Origin: UBA1268 sp002694955
GTDB lineage: Bacteria > Planctomycetota > Planctomycetia > Pirellulales > UBA1268
Reading direction: 5' to 3'
Assembly: GCA_028066355.1 (NCBI GenBank)
Contig: JALCBP010000008.1
Location: forward strand, 1-64,000
DNA: 64,000 nucleotides
This document shows positions 9,551 through 18,276 of this stretch, piece after piece; the stretch's first letter is position 1, and the number at the start of each line of letters is the position of its first letter. A model generated the notes under the pieces. That model did no database searches, was not told where the DNA came from, and was given only the letters and a program-made list of their open reading frames with translations. The position numbers and the translations under genes were made by a program.

Positions 9551-10156
9551 ATGAAAAGCCCACTTTTCCTTCTCGCCTGCCAAATTCATGCAAAACCCCT
9601 TTTGCTCACATGCTTCTTTTTGTTGCATGCTCCAGTAATACAGGCAGATCAGTCCAAGACGAGCAAACTCGATAAAGATACGATTTACCGACTCGATCTC
9701 TTTACGGAAACATTGAAACCACAACTCAAAAAAGACCTCAAAGTCGGGGCTGTATATTTTCGGTTCTCGACGCTATCAGGACATCACGTCTGGAGTCGCT
9801 TAAGCGAAGAGAATGTGTTTGAATTCGCAATGGGTCCGGGATCTGTGCAGCCAGCATGGAGATTTGATATTCGTGAAGGAAAGGAAGATCAACTCCGGCT
9901 ACTCGAAGAACGTTCACCCGAACTTTATAAACGACTGATGGTGCAGGGCGCCCGCCCCATGATCAAACTTATGGACAATGGGCGCTGGGATCTTGATCTT
10001 GCATCCAATGAGGGCCGAGTATTCGATATAGAAACGGGGAATCGTTGGGAATGGCATGGCGGCCGTCGAGTTCGTGTCGTTCATACCGCTGGAAAAAACT
10101 GGAAATACGCTAACCATATGTATTACCCGACATATGCAGTTCACATTGCTTGGTAA
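9551..10156 (+). CDS. Secreted protein of unknown function
   Basis: A 201-residue protein from the ATG at 9551 (a GTG three codons earlier is also possible). It has a signal-peptide-like N-terminus with a hydrophobic core ending near VIQA. The rest is hydrophilic, rich in W and R, with patterns such as WRFDIREG, RWEWHGGRRVRV and a C-terminal NHMYYPTYAVHIAW. I do not recognise a family. It is preceded by a 248-bp AT-rich gap and is convergent with the deacetylase-fold gene, with only 17 bp between stops. It looks like a genuine coding sequence by amino-acid composition. Confidence 0.6.
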   Translation: MKSPLFLLACQIHAKPLLLTCFFLLHAPVIQADQSKTSKLDKDTIYRLDLFTETLKPQLKKDLKVGAVYFRFSTLSGHHVWSRLSEENVFEFAMGPGSVQPAWRFDIREGKEDQLRLLEERSPELYKRLMVQGARPMIKLMDNGRWDLDLASNEGRVFDIETGNRWEWHGGRRVRVVHTAGKNWKYANHMYYPTYAVHIAW

Positions 10157-10173
10157 AGTTGTTAGCGCATTAC

Positions 10174-11100
10174 TCACTCGCAGTTTTTCTTCGTGAACTG
10201 CTGTTGTTGCCTTGCTGCTTCCCTCATGGTTTGTGCATGAATTTCTGCGATCATGGAAAGGTCGTTGCAATATCCACCACCACACACGATCGCAATGGGC
10301 ACACGATTGGCCACAGCAGCACAAAAGACGAGGCGGTCACGCTGTAAAAGGCCGTCCTGAGAAACACCGAGGCGCCCCAGACGATCTTCTTTGTAAGGAT
10401 CCGCTCCTGCAATATAGAAAATAATATCTGGATCAAAGATCGAGAAAGAATCTTCCAATGCTTTTTGCGTGGCAGCGAGATAGCCTTCATCCGATGTACC
10501 GTCGGCCAATGGCACATCTAGTGAACTAGGATATTTCCGTAAGGGAAAGTTTTTTTCACCATGCAGTGATAACGTAAACACAGAGTCGTCATGTGTGAAA
10601 ATTTCAGCCGTACCATTCCCCTGATGAACGTCACAATCAATGATTAGTGCTCGCTGGATCAGTCCTCGATCCTGAATTTCTCTAGCGGCTACGGCGGTAT
10701 CGTTGAAAATACAAAAACCTTCACCCCAGTTGGTCCCTGCGTGATGAGTCCCACCGGCAAGGCTAGCTGCTACACCGTCACGTAAAGCGGACACTGCTGC
10801 ATCGACTGCAGCACCGGTGCTCCGCAGTGATCGTTCAACAAGTTCCTCGCTCCATGGAAAACCAATGCGGCGAATCTCTGCGTGAGTAAGCGTCCCGCGG
10901 AAGACTCGGCCCAAATACTGAGGGCAATGCACCCGACGCAATTCCTCATCATTGGCCCGATGAGGCTCCACGAATTCAAATGGCATACCTGTCGCTGCAT
11001 CCTGCTCAAGACGTTGACGAAGCATTTTGTACTTCTGGATTGGAAAACGATGCCCCTTTGGCAATGGAAGGGGATATCTATCACATGGGTAGAGCCGCAT
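10174..11100 (-). CDS. Histone deacetylase-family (AcuC/acetoin utilisation-like) amidohydrolase
   Basis: A 308-residue protein with the complete HDAC-fold active site. The His pair is H119-H120 in GGTHHAG. Zinc ligands are D157 and H159 (DCDVHQGNGT) and D234 (AGADPYKEDRLG). The catalytic-loop tyrosine lies in CGGGY near the C-terminus. Bacterial members deacetylate acetyl-lysine proteins, acetylpolyamines or small amides. The size is normal for bacterial class I/IV-like enzymes. It is monocistronic here, so the substrate cannot be inferred from neighbours. Confidence 0.88.
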   Translation of the reverse strand: MRLYPCDRYPLPLPKGHRFPIQKYKMLRQRLEQDAATGMPFEFVEPHRANDEELRRVHCPQYLGRVFRGTLTHAEIRRIGFPWSEELVERSLRSTGAAVDAAVSALRDGVAASLAGGTHHAGTNWGEGFCIFNDTAVAAREIQDRGLIQRALIIDCDVHQGNGTAEIFTHDDSVFTLSLHGEKNFPLRKYPSSLDVPLADGTSDEGYLAATQKALEDSFSIFDPDIIFYIAGADPYKEDRLGRLGVSQDGLLQRDRLVFCAAVANRVPIAIVCGGGYCNDLSMIAEIHAQTMREAARQQQQFTKKNCE

Positions 11101-11299
11101 TTAATTAACCACAAAAAATGCCTAATCTATCAACAAGCAGTGCTTGCCTCGCATGCACCAACCAGTAAACAGAAATTACAAAATAAAAATCCAGGCTACT
11201 ATCTCACCAGATTCAAAGGAAACTCAGAGACTAATTTTCTTTAGCGACTATTTTGGCACGAGTTGTGCACCAATGGTTTATTACAAGAACGTTGAGTTG

Positions 11300-11330
11300 G
11301 ATGCCAAAGCATTCCACTGGCATCTTTTTT
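11300..11330 (+). terminator. Intrinsic terminator-like hairpin with T-run
   Basis: GATGCCA (11300-11306) pairs perfectly with TGGCATC (11318-11324) across an 11-nt loop, followed at once by six T residues (11325-11330). This is the textbook shape of a rho-independent terminator on the plus strand. No plus-strand protein gene ends just upstream: the nearest, ending at 10156, is separated by an antisense gene. It may end an unannotated transcript. Confidence 0.5.
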
Positions 11331-11434
11331 GAAAGGAGGTCGCCTCTACCGCAACTTTCACTCCAATAGGACAAACAGGTTGAATCCAGTTTCCTTGTAG
11401 TTGGAAACTCTTTTAAAAAAGGGCAAATGAAACG

Positions 11435-11473
11435 AGTGGGGGTTCGTATTGTTCCACATTGCGAACCCCCACT
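11435..11473 (-). terminator. Perfect 12-bp inverted repeat, possible minus-strand terminator
   Basis: AGTGGGGGTTCG (11435-11446) and CGAACCCCCACT (11462-11473) are exact reverse complements with a 15-nt loop. Read on the minus strand, the sequence beyond the stem becomes T-rich (CCCTTTTTT about 15 bases on), which fits a weak terminator for the small frame at 11543-11785. The plus-strand side is A-rich. A protein-binding site is an alternative. Confidence 0.4.
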
Positions 11474-11542
11474 ATTTAAAAACCTCAGTCCTCCACTTTG
11501 ATTTTCAGCTCATAGACGGCAATTATGCGAGTTCACACCGAA

Positions 11543-11785
11543 CTACGGCCTTCGTCTCCTCTCAGCACGTGCTAGCCTGACTGCCTTGGCTGTATACCTT
11601 CTTGACAGTTTTATTTGATTAATGGGTAGAATTAATGCAGATGGGTCTACCAGGAACGTCTTGTCGAATTTGAGCAGGTGATCAATCTTCTTTCTTTTTC
11701 CAAGACGGGTGCTCTGAGGTCTCTTCATCATACTTTTAGGCCTAGGATAAGGTATCCGATCGACATGCTCTCGACGCAACTCCAT
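11543..11785 (-). CDS. Possible small basic protein, unknown
   Basis: An 80-codon frame encoding a very basic protein rich in R and K, ending RLARAERRRRP. I do not recognise a family. In favour: it sits alone in a gap that would otherwise be empty, and a strong hairpin lies 70 bp after its stop on the same strand. Against: no clear Shine-Dalgarno precedes the ATG and the composition could be chance. It is divergent from the SLC13 permease gene, 60 bp away. Confidence 0.3.
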   Translation of the reverse strand: MELRREHVDRIPYPRPKSMMKRPQSTRLGKRKKIDHLLKFDKTFLVDPSALILPINQIKLSRRYTAKAVRLARAERRRRP

Positions 11786-11845
11786 ACTCTTAGTTACTAA
11801 CCGCTCTGTAGATACATATCATCTTTTCAATTTATTTCTGCGGCT

Positions 11846-13639
11846 ATGAACCTTAGCTCTTTGCACGAAAACTGGCAGGGGATTCTTACTGCACTTGTCG
11901 CAGGCATTACACTGCTCGCGCTTTTGCTGGGTCGTCGTGCACCGGACATGGCCATGCTCGGTGCAGTGATTGTTCTACTCGCGTTTGGAGTCCTTAGTCC
12001 TGCTGAGGCTCTCTCCGGAATGAGTAACGAAGGAATGCTCACTGTGGCAGCGTTATTTGTTGTGGCAGCAGCAGTTCATCGAACAGGTGCGATTGCACTT
12101 GTAATTGATCGGGGGCTTGGTCGACCGCGATCTCTGCATGAAGCTCAAGTGCGGACAATGACAATACCAGCAATCCTTTCCGGATTCATGAACAACACTC
12201 CAGTGGTCGCTTTAATGGTGCCAGCAGTACGAACATGGGCTCACAAACACCAGCTGAGTATCTCTAAAATTTTGATGCCTATGAATGATGCCGTCGTACT
12301 TGGTGGTCTCTGCACTCTCATTGGCACGAGTACCAATATCGTTGTCAGTGGCTTATTCAATGAAAAAACAGGCAGTTCACTTGGCATGTTCGATATTACG
12401 TGGCTGGGAGTACCTCTTTTGGTTGTTGGCTTTACATACATTCTTATTGCCAGCAAAAGCCAATGGTTACTCAAAGATCGACGGCCAGCAGTAAGCGCGG
12501 GAGATGACCCTCGAGAATACTCACTTGAGATGGTTGTTGAATCCGGAAGTCCTCTTGCCGGCCGCACAATTGAACAAGCCGGCCTTCGTGGACTCCACGG
12601 CCTGTTTCTTATGGAAGTCGATCGTGCTGGTCAGGTCCGAGCGGCCGTCGAACCAACAGAACGACTCGAAGAAGGTGATCGCCTTGTTTTTGTTGGTGTG
12701 GTCGATTCAGTCGTGGAATTACAGAAGATACGTGGACTCCGACCAGCTACCGACCAAGTATTCCAATTGGATGGGCCACGATCTGAACGTACTCTCTTAG
12801 AAGCCGTTGTTTCCAATTCTTGTCCTCTTGTTGGTCGAACAATTCGTGAAGGTCAATTTCGATCTACTTACGATGCGGTAATTATTGCAGTCGCTCGAAA
12901 CGGAGAACGTTTAAGAAAAAAAATCGGTAATATCATTTTGCAACCGGGAGACACATTACTTCTTGAGGCAAGTCCGCGATTTTTAAAACGACAAAAAGCA
13001 AACCGTGACTTTTATCTTGTTAGCGAAGTGAAAGGAGCAAAGCCGCCTCGGCACGACCTTGCATGGATTGCTTGCACGATTTTGGTGGCTATGGTTTTAG
13101 CGGCAACACTCGAACTTGTCCCTATGGTTGCAGCAGCACTTGTTGCAGCTGCGGCTATGGTCGCGACAGGTTGCATAGGGCCAAATGAAGCAAGAAAATC
13201 AATCGAGTGGGAGACCTTGCTCCTCATCGCCGCTAGTTTTGGACTTGCCAGAGCCATTGAAAAAACAGGTCTCGATGAATTACTTGCCCAAAGCACTATT
13301 GGGGCTGCAGGTGATCGACCGTACCTTGTCTTGGCAGCAATTTATTTCGTCACAATGATTTTCACTGAAACAATGAGCAACAATGCTGCGGCTGTACTGA
13401 TTTTCCCTATCGCATGGCAAACCGCTACTGATCTCGGGCTTAACCCAATGCCATTCATCATGGCGATCACAGTAGCTGCAAGTTGTGGATTTGCCAGTCC
13501 TCTTGGATACCAGACTAATCTCATGGTGTATGGACCCGGCGGCTACAAATTCAGTGATTATCTTCGTTTTGGTGGCCCCCTAAATTTAATAGTTATGGCC
13601 ATCACAATTATTCTGGCACCTCTGATTTGGCCTTTCTAA
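11846..13639 (+). CDS. SLC13-type permease with two internal RCK_C (TrkA-C) domains
   Basis: A 597-residue membrane protein. The N-terminal half (residues 1-210) and C-terminal part (about 405-597) are hydrophobic transporter repeats carrying the paired T-N-I-V (GTSTNIVVSG) and Q-T-N-L-M-V motifs typical of SLC13/DASS and CitM-like permeases. Between them, residues 215-385 form two soluble RCK_C units, each with the P-L-x-G-R-T-I signature (PLAGRTIEQA, PLVGRTIREG). Such proteins move sulfate, dicarboxylates or related anions, with the RCK_C pair as a ligand-sensing module. The substrate is unassigned; sulfate is a guess given nearby sulfatase and SulP genes. Confidence 0.88.
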   Translation: MNLSSLHENWQGILTALVAGITLLALLLGRRAPDMAMLGAVIVLLAFGVLSPAEALSGMSNEGMLTVAALFVVAAAVHRTGAIALVIDRGLGRPRSLHEAQVRTMTIPAILSGFMNNTPVVALMVPAVRTWAHKHQLSISKILMPMNDAVVLGGLCTLIGTSTNIVVSGLFNEKTGSSLGMFDITWLGVPLLVVGFTYILIASKSQWLLKDRRPAVSAGDDPREYSLEMVVESGSPLAGRTIEQAGLRGLHGLFLMEVDRAGQVRAAVEPTERLEEGDRLVFVGVVDSVVELQKIRGLRPATDQVFQLDGPRSERTLLEAVVSNSCPLVGRTIREGQFRSTYDAVIIAVARNGERLRKKIGNIILQPGDTLLLEASPRFLKRQKANRDFYLVSEVKGAKPPRHDLAWIACTILVAMVLAATLELVPMVAAALVAAAAMVATGCIGPNEARKSIEWETLLLIAASFGLARAIEKTGLDELLAQSTIGAAGDRPYLVLAAIYFVTMIFTETMSNNAAAVLIFPIAWQTATDLGLNPMPFIMAITVAASCGFASPLGYQTNLMVYGPGGYKFSDYLRFGGPLNLIVMAITIILAPLIWPF

Positions 13640-13970
13640 CGAGCGTGTCAATCAGAAAAGCACCTCTTGCGGCACATACCATGCGTTCAAAAACTCTTAC
13701 GTCAAGACGTCGTTGACTTGATACGATGCCGTCTCGCAAAGCAGCCCCAAAACCGGTGCAACAGTGACATAGGTGCCGTGAATCGAGCTATTTTGCTAAA
13801 ACATCATTTTTTATAGCAGCACAATCGTTACGACCGAACTAAACCGTCTTCCATCTTCTCTTTATGCTCGCCAAGCTCATTTCGTTTCTTTTTCACATAC
13901 ACTCGGCGACGTAGTCTAGGTGATTGCTGATGTCAGTTTCCCAAACGCTACCTCCATCCACTTGAGGCGG
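13640..13970. other. Intergenic gap, nothing recognised
   Basis: About 330 bp between the SLC13 permease and the next start. There are only weak 5-bp stems (around 13700 and 13795-13817) and pyrimidine-rich stretches near 13855-13900. No RNA gene, repeat or coding frame can be supported. Confidence 0.5.
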
Positions 13971-15329
13971 ATGAGCGAAATACTCTTTCATTATTATCGA
14001 GTTAATCCAACGACCTGGTTTTACCTAGCGTCGCTTCTTTCGATTGCAATTTTTTTCAAATTCAATCGAGCTTTGAGTATTCGTAATGTCGACCTTATTG
14101 GTCTTATTCTCTTCGCACCGGGACTTTTAGCTGTTGAATACGGAGGCTTTAAAGCAAATTTTGATGCACAACAGTTGGGCTATGTTTGGTTGTTTGTAAT
14201 TACTGGCTTATTCATTATCCGCATGCTTTGTGATTCTCTCATGGTTCGGAGGCCGATGCTGGATCCCAACCTCAATAGCGGCGGTCTTATTTTCCTTGGA
14301 ATCTCGCTTCTCGTTTTTCTTTTAGCAAACGTTCTGACCACTCGACCAGAAAGAGATGATCTCGCAGCAGCAACAACTGCAGCCAGGATCGAGACGGGCG
14401 ATGCAAAGGTCGATGCAGATCAATTAGCTAGACTTGGTCCAGGATATCCACTTCTCTTTCTTCTTCCACACATCTCCACTCAACGCGTTTTCTCCTCAGA
14501 GGCAATTTCCTCTGCTGGCGGTAAAACACAAGAACCACCGCCAAGGGTCGTTCACGAAACAACTGCTCGAGTAATGGCTATTATTTCCCAACTACTGATT
14601 GTCAGTGGAATGATTTTCGTAGGCTGGCGACATTTTGAAAGTACAAAGCTCGGTATTGCTGCTGCAGTTCTTTATCTGCTGCTCCCATACACAGCCATGA
14701 TGACCGGGAGAGTTGACCATGCCTTGCCTGGCGCGTTCATTGTTTGGGCGGTTGGAGCTTACCGGAGACCAGTCATTGCAGGCAGCCTCATAGGACTTGC
14801 GATTGGCATCATCTACTACCCGATATTCCTACTTCCACTTTGGTGTAGTTTTTACTGGGAGCGCGGAGTCCGTCGCTTTGCCACTGGTGTTGCTGCTGCC
14901 CTAGCGGCCCTTGTCGTGGGCCTCTGGTGCACTTCACCAACGCTGGCAATCTTTGCCGGGCAATTACGGCAGATGTTCGGTTGGATCTTTCCAAGTAGCG
15001 TAAGCCTCGAGGGCTTTTGGGCATTCCCTTCCTACGACCCGGTTTTCCGGCTTCCTGTGCTAGCAGCATTCTTGGTAATGATGGCTACTATGGCGATCTG
15101 GCCTTCACCAAAACACCTTGGAACACTCATGAGTTGCTCCACAGCAATTCTTCTTGGCAGCCAGTTTTGGAAAGCGCATAACGGCGGTCTTTTCCTAGCA
15201 TGGTTTCTACCAATCCTTTTACTCGTGATATTCCGACCAAATCTTGAAAATCGTGTGGCGCTAAAGGCCTTGGATACTGATTGGTTCATTCGGCGTCGGA
15301 AACAAAGACATGCTATAGATACCACATAG
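13971..15329 (+). CDS. Polytopic membrane protein, possibly GT-C glycosyltransferase-like
   Basis: A 452-residue protein from the ATG at 13971 (a GTG at 13920 in the same frame is less likely because the added 17 residues are not membrane-like). There are roughly ten hydrophobic segments. A polar loop between TM segments (about residues 120-185) is followed by YLLLPYTAMMTGRVDHALPGA, which recalls the lumenal loops of DUF2029/GT-C mannosyltransferase-like proteins. The N-terminal acidic D-E motif of true GT-C enzymes is not obvious, so enzymatic activity is uncertain. It is convergent with the HEAT-repeat gene, 7 bp apart. Confidence 0.65.
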   Translation: MSEILFHYYRVNPTTWFYLASLLSIAIFFKFNRALSIRNVDLIGLILFAPGLLAVEYGGFKANFDAQQLGYVWLFVITGLFIIRMLCDSLMVRRPMLDPNLNSGGLIFLGISLLVFLLANVLTTRPERDDLAAATTAARIETGDAKVDADQLARLGPGYPLLFLLPHISTQRVFSSEAISSAGGKTQEPPPRVVHETTARVMAIISQLLIVSGMIFVGWRHFESTKLGIAAAVLYLLLPYTAMMTGRVDHALPGAFIVWAVGAYRRPVIAGSLIGLAIGIIYYPIFLLPLWCSFYWERGVRRFATGVAAALAALVVGLWCTSPTLAIFAGQLRQMFGWIFPSSVSLEGFWAFPSYDPVFRLPVLAAFLVMMATMAIWPSPKHLGTLMSCSTAILLGSQFWKAHNGGLFLAWFLPILLLVIFRPNLENRVALKALDTDWFIRRRKQRHAIDTT

Positions 15330-15336
15330 GCACTGC

Positions 15337-16191
15337 TCACATGTCTCGACGTATATCGATAGTAGATGAAACACCCTGATTTAAAAACCAAAGCTGCCAG
15401 CGAGTTTGATCCCAGCCATAGTTGACACCTGTCAGCGTTGTCAAAGCTTCAAGCACTTGCGTGTTCTGTGAGGAAATAATTTTTTGCTTCTGATTACTGC
15501 CAAGTGCAAGACCACCTCCTGTTGGTGAAAATGTCACAGATGTTTTCCCTCCTGATGCCGCACTAGAGGAAACAACGGACTGAGTAATTAAAACATTAAT
15601 CAGAGGCTGAACGGCAGACTCATCACCAAGCGTTTTTAGTGCAACTGCAGCGCGGTTGATGCGTTGGTTGTCAGGTCCCTGAAGTGCGGCGACAAGTGCT
15701 GGCACAACCTGCATCGAATCTTTATCGTTAAGTTGTTCAATGGCACTCCAACGCACCTCGGAATCAGCATGATTGAGAACCAGAGAAAGTAGTGCTCCAA
15801 TAGCATCTGTTGAAACTATATTCCCAAGAGCTTCAACATAGAGCAGCCGAACACGCGGAACAGGGTCGGTATTGATTGCAGCAATGAGTGCCATAACCGC
15901 AAAAGGATCATTCGTTTGACGAATCTCGCCAGCAATGTTCTTGCCGGCCTCTGGTTTATCAAGTTCTCGCCGCAACCTTTGTAGCCGCTGCCTAGCCACC
16001 ACCCTGCTTTTTGTTACTGCTTCTGCCTGCTTATCCAAATCGATTTCTTGCTGAGTTCTCCACGACCCTCGATAGCGGTGGTAGCCCAAGGTCTCCATAC
16101 GTTGTGCGTGTGTACTGGTCGAATCCGCGATGGCACGATCTAAAATAAATAAGCCCCCAACCAATATCCCAGCAGTGCAGAAAATTCGCAT
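15337..16191 (-). CDS. Secreted HEAT-repeat protein
   Basis: A 284-residue protein with a signal peptide (residues 1-22). Residues 90-210 are a series of HEAT-like helical repeats, each with D-P-x-x-x-V-R or D-x-E-V-R-W spacing, matching the PBS lyase HEAT type used as a protein-binding scaffold. The C-terminal part has a serine/glycine-rich insert and ends with G-x-x-x-x-x-W-x-x-W-x-x-W. It is 18 bp downstream of the gspF-like gene on the same strand, so the two are likely co-transcribed, hinting at a role near the secretion machinery (inference). Confidence 0.75.
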   Translation of the reverse strand: MRIFCTAGILVGGLFILDRAIADSTSTHAQRMETLGYHRYRGSWRTQQEIDLDKQAEAVTKSRVVARQRLQRLRRELDKPEAGKNIAGEIRQTNDPFAVMALIAAINTDPVPRVRLLYVEALGNIVSTDAIGALLSLVLNHADSEVRWSAIEQLNDKDSMQVVPALVAALQGPDNQRINRAAVALKTLGDESAVQPLINVLITQSVVSSSAASGGKTSVTFSPTGGGLALGSNQKQKIISSQNTQVLEALTTLTGVNYGWDQTRWQLWFLNQGVSSTIDIRRDM

Positions 16192-16209
16192 CGTGTTGTC
16201 CCTATTGAC

Positions 16210-17271
16210 TCAAATTTGGCTGGCAGCGTCTTGAATCATTCCAACATAAACTGAAAAGACCCTAAAAATCACAAGTATCACAAGACCCGCGACAAAGAGC
16301 CACACACAACTGCCGGCGGCTTTTGCAGCGGCCTCAAACCCTTTCCTTGAGTTATCGGCAAATTGTTCACTCAGTCTCCTCAGAACCTCCGGAACTGTTC
16401 CAGATTCTTCACCAACCGCCAAGCTTTCAAGCAACGCTGGAGGAAAACAACCCGCGGCGTGGAGTGCCTCAGCTAGCGTGTCTCCAGAAAGAAGCCTTTC
16501 ATTCACCCATTCCGGTTCAATTGCCAAACCCGGAGCTACTGAACCACTGAGTGAAATGAGCCTACCTGCATCAAGTCCGGCACCGGAAGCCAACGATGCG
16601 GCCTGACTCCAAGAAGCTGCTTCACCGTCTCGAGCAGCTGGCCCAAGAAGTGGCAGCCGCATAATACACTCACGAATGAATCCATGTGATCTCCATCCAA
16701 GAAGGACTAATCGAAAGGCACATGCAAAGAAAACAAAGAGGAAAAAGAGGAAAATCCCATACATCTTGAGACCAGACATACCGACAAGACCAAGACCAAT
16801 AAAATCGATTGCTTTTCCTCGATCCAGTTCAATTGTCCCACTGATGAAAATAAGTAGCCCAACGACGGCCAACGCTAACACTAACTGAATTGCTGGCAAG
16901 ATGAGACTCGAACGAAGACGCGATAAAGTTTCTACCCGATGATTTATCATGTCGGCTAGCTCTCGTAGCGTTTCAACATCTTTTCCCGTTTTGTCACCGA
17001 CGGCTACCATCCCAACTACAAATTGAGGGAATAGCCCAGTACAAGCAATCGCATCGGAAAGCATCTGCCCATTTTCAATTACGGATGTTCCGAGAGATAG
17101 CTGCGATTGCCAGCGAGCAGGCATGCGATTGACTTCACTTGTCCAGGCTTTACGCAAATCAATACCTGCCCGAAGTGTAATTGCCAACCTTCCGAGCAAA
17201 TCTGCCTGCAGACGGGCTGGCAGTTGTCGGTTCACAAGACGTCTTGTCGCATTCTGTGGTAACTCGCGCAT
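16210..17271 (-). CDS. Type II secretion/type IV pilus inner-membrane platform protein GspF-like
   Basis: A 353-residue protein with the duplicated T2SSF domain: residues 25-150 and 215-340 each hold a helical bundle with the G-x-x-x-G-x-x-L-x-x-A pattern, and there are three hydrophobic segments (about 125-145, 170-190, 325-345). GspF/PilC proteins anchor the assembly ATPase to the pseudopilus machinery. No GspE, GspD, GspG or prepilin peptidase gene is adjacent; a DUF1559 pseudopilin lies at the far end of the window. It is divergent from tyrA. Confidence 0.85.
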   Translation of the reverse strand: MRELPQNATRRLVNRQLPARLQADLLGRLAITLRAGIDLRKAWTSEVNRMPARWQSQLSLGTSVIENGQMLSDAIACTGLFPQFVVGMVAVGDKTGKDVETLRELADMINHRVETLSRLRSSLILPAIQLVLALAVVGLLIFISGTIELDRGKAIDFIGLGLVGMSGLKMYGIFLFFLFVFFACAFRLVLLGWRSHGFIRECIMRLPLLGPAARDGEAASWSQAASLASGAGLDAGRLISLSGSVAPGLAIEPEWVNERLLSGDTLAEALHAAGCFPPALLESLAVGEESGTVPEVLRRLSEQFADNSRKGFEAAAKAAGSCVWLFVAGLVILVIFRVFSVYVGMIQDAASQI

Positions 17272-17424
17272 GCTTTATTCTCGCCGTACGGTGTAAGAAT
17301 GTCGAGAAACAGCCAAACCCTGCTCACAAGTAGCTGCACATCTGGTAAAACTCATAGTCCATCTACTGGACGGATGGATTACCGCCCCACGATATTCTTG
17401 CACAAATCTATTCTATATCTCATT

Positions 17425-18276
17425 ATGGCTGACCACTGGGACACAGTCACGATCGTCGGAGTTGGCCTGATTGGAGGATCCGCTGGTCTTGCTCTAACCA
17501 AACGCGGAGCGGCCAAAAAAATCATAGGTGTCGGTCGGTCAGATAGTTCTTTGGCAATTGCCCGAGAACTCGGCGCTATAAGCGAAGGAACCACAAACCT
17601 TCGCGAGGGTGTGACAGACGCCGACTTGGTCCTAGTCGCTACTCGGGTGAGCGTCATTGGACATCAACTCGAAGAGATCGATGCATTTGTTCGGCCGGGG
17701 ACCCCTATTACAGATGCGGGCAGTACAAAACAGTCAATTGTTGACAGCTGGGAGCAACGTCGATCTTTTCGCAAAGGTCGATTTGTCGGTAGCCATCCTC
17801 TTGCAGGAAGCCACCAACGTGGTCCAGACGCAGCAGACCCGACTCTTTTTGAAGGCAAACTGACGGTGCTTACACCAGTGGAAGCCACCCCAGAAAAAGA
17901 CACTGATACTATCTCTGCTTTCTGGGAAATACTTGGTGCCAAAACATGTCTCCTCTCGCCTCCCGAACACGACCGACTCCTAGCTTCGGCAAGCCATGCG
18001 CCTCATATTGTTGCCGCAGCTTTAGCGATGGCAACACCATCTGAAGCTCATCGGTTTGCTGCCGGAGGCTGGCGAGATACCACTCGAATAGCAGCTGGCG
18101 ACCCTGCCCTTTGGGCTGACATATTGCTTGACAACACTCAGTCCATCACCTCACAAATCCAAAAATTTACGGAAGCATCTGATCGATTGCGGCACGCGAT
18201 TGAAGAAGGCGACCGGTCTACGCTCATCGAATTATTAACTCTCGCTAAGGAAAGCCGTGATGCTCTGGGAAGTTGA
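17425..18276 (+). CDS. tyrA: Prephenate dehydrogenase
   Basis: A 283-residue protein from the ATG at 17425, which places the Rossmann strand correctly near the N-terminus (VTIVGVGLIGGSAG, the G-x-G-x-x-G-G-S motif). The frame is open upstream to 17299 but the extra 42 residues look non-coding. Conserved GSHPLAGSHQRG follows near residue 120. The enzyme oxidatively decarboxylates prephenate to 4-hydroxyphenylpyruvate in tyrosine synthesis. There is no C-terminal ACT domain, so feedback control may lie elsewhere. Its end overlaps the start of purL by 17 bp. Confidence 0.9.
   Translation: MADHWDTVTIVGVGLIGGSAGLALTKRGAAKKIIGVGRSDSSLAIARELGAISEGTTNLREGVTDADLVLVATRVSVIGHQLEEIDAFVRPGTPITDAGSTKQSIVDSWEQRRSFRKGRFVGSHPLAGSHQRGPDAADPTLFEGKLTVLTPVEATPEKDTDTISAFWEILGAKTCLLSPPEHDRLLASASHAPHIVAAALAMATPSEAHRFAAGGWRDTTRIAAGDPALWADILLDNTQSITSQIQKFTEASDRLRHAIEEGDRSTLIELLTLAKESRDALGS

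Larger units (their letters stand above)
11101..11542. other. Intergenic stretch with two strong hairpins
   Basis: Upstream of the deacetylase gene. It holds no convincing protein gene on either strand, but contains a plus-strand intrinsic-terminator-like hairpin at 11300-11330 and a perfect 12-bp inverted repeat at 11435-11473 (listed separately). An AAAGGAGGT stretch at 11332-11340 has no start codon downstream at a usable distance. A small RNA ending at 11330 is possible but not shown. Confidence 0.45.

Noticed and set aside
11332..11340. AAAGGAGGT, a perfect anti-anti-Shine-Dalgarno
   Set aside because: No start codon at a usable distance and it lies in a small GAGG/CCTC stem after a terminator; likely chance.
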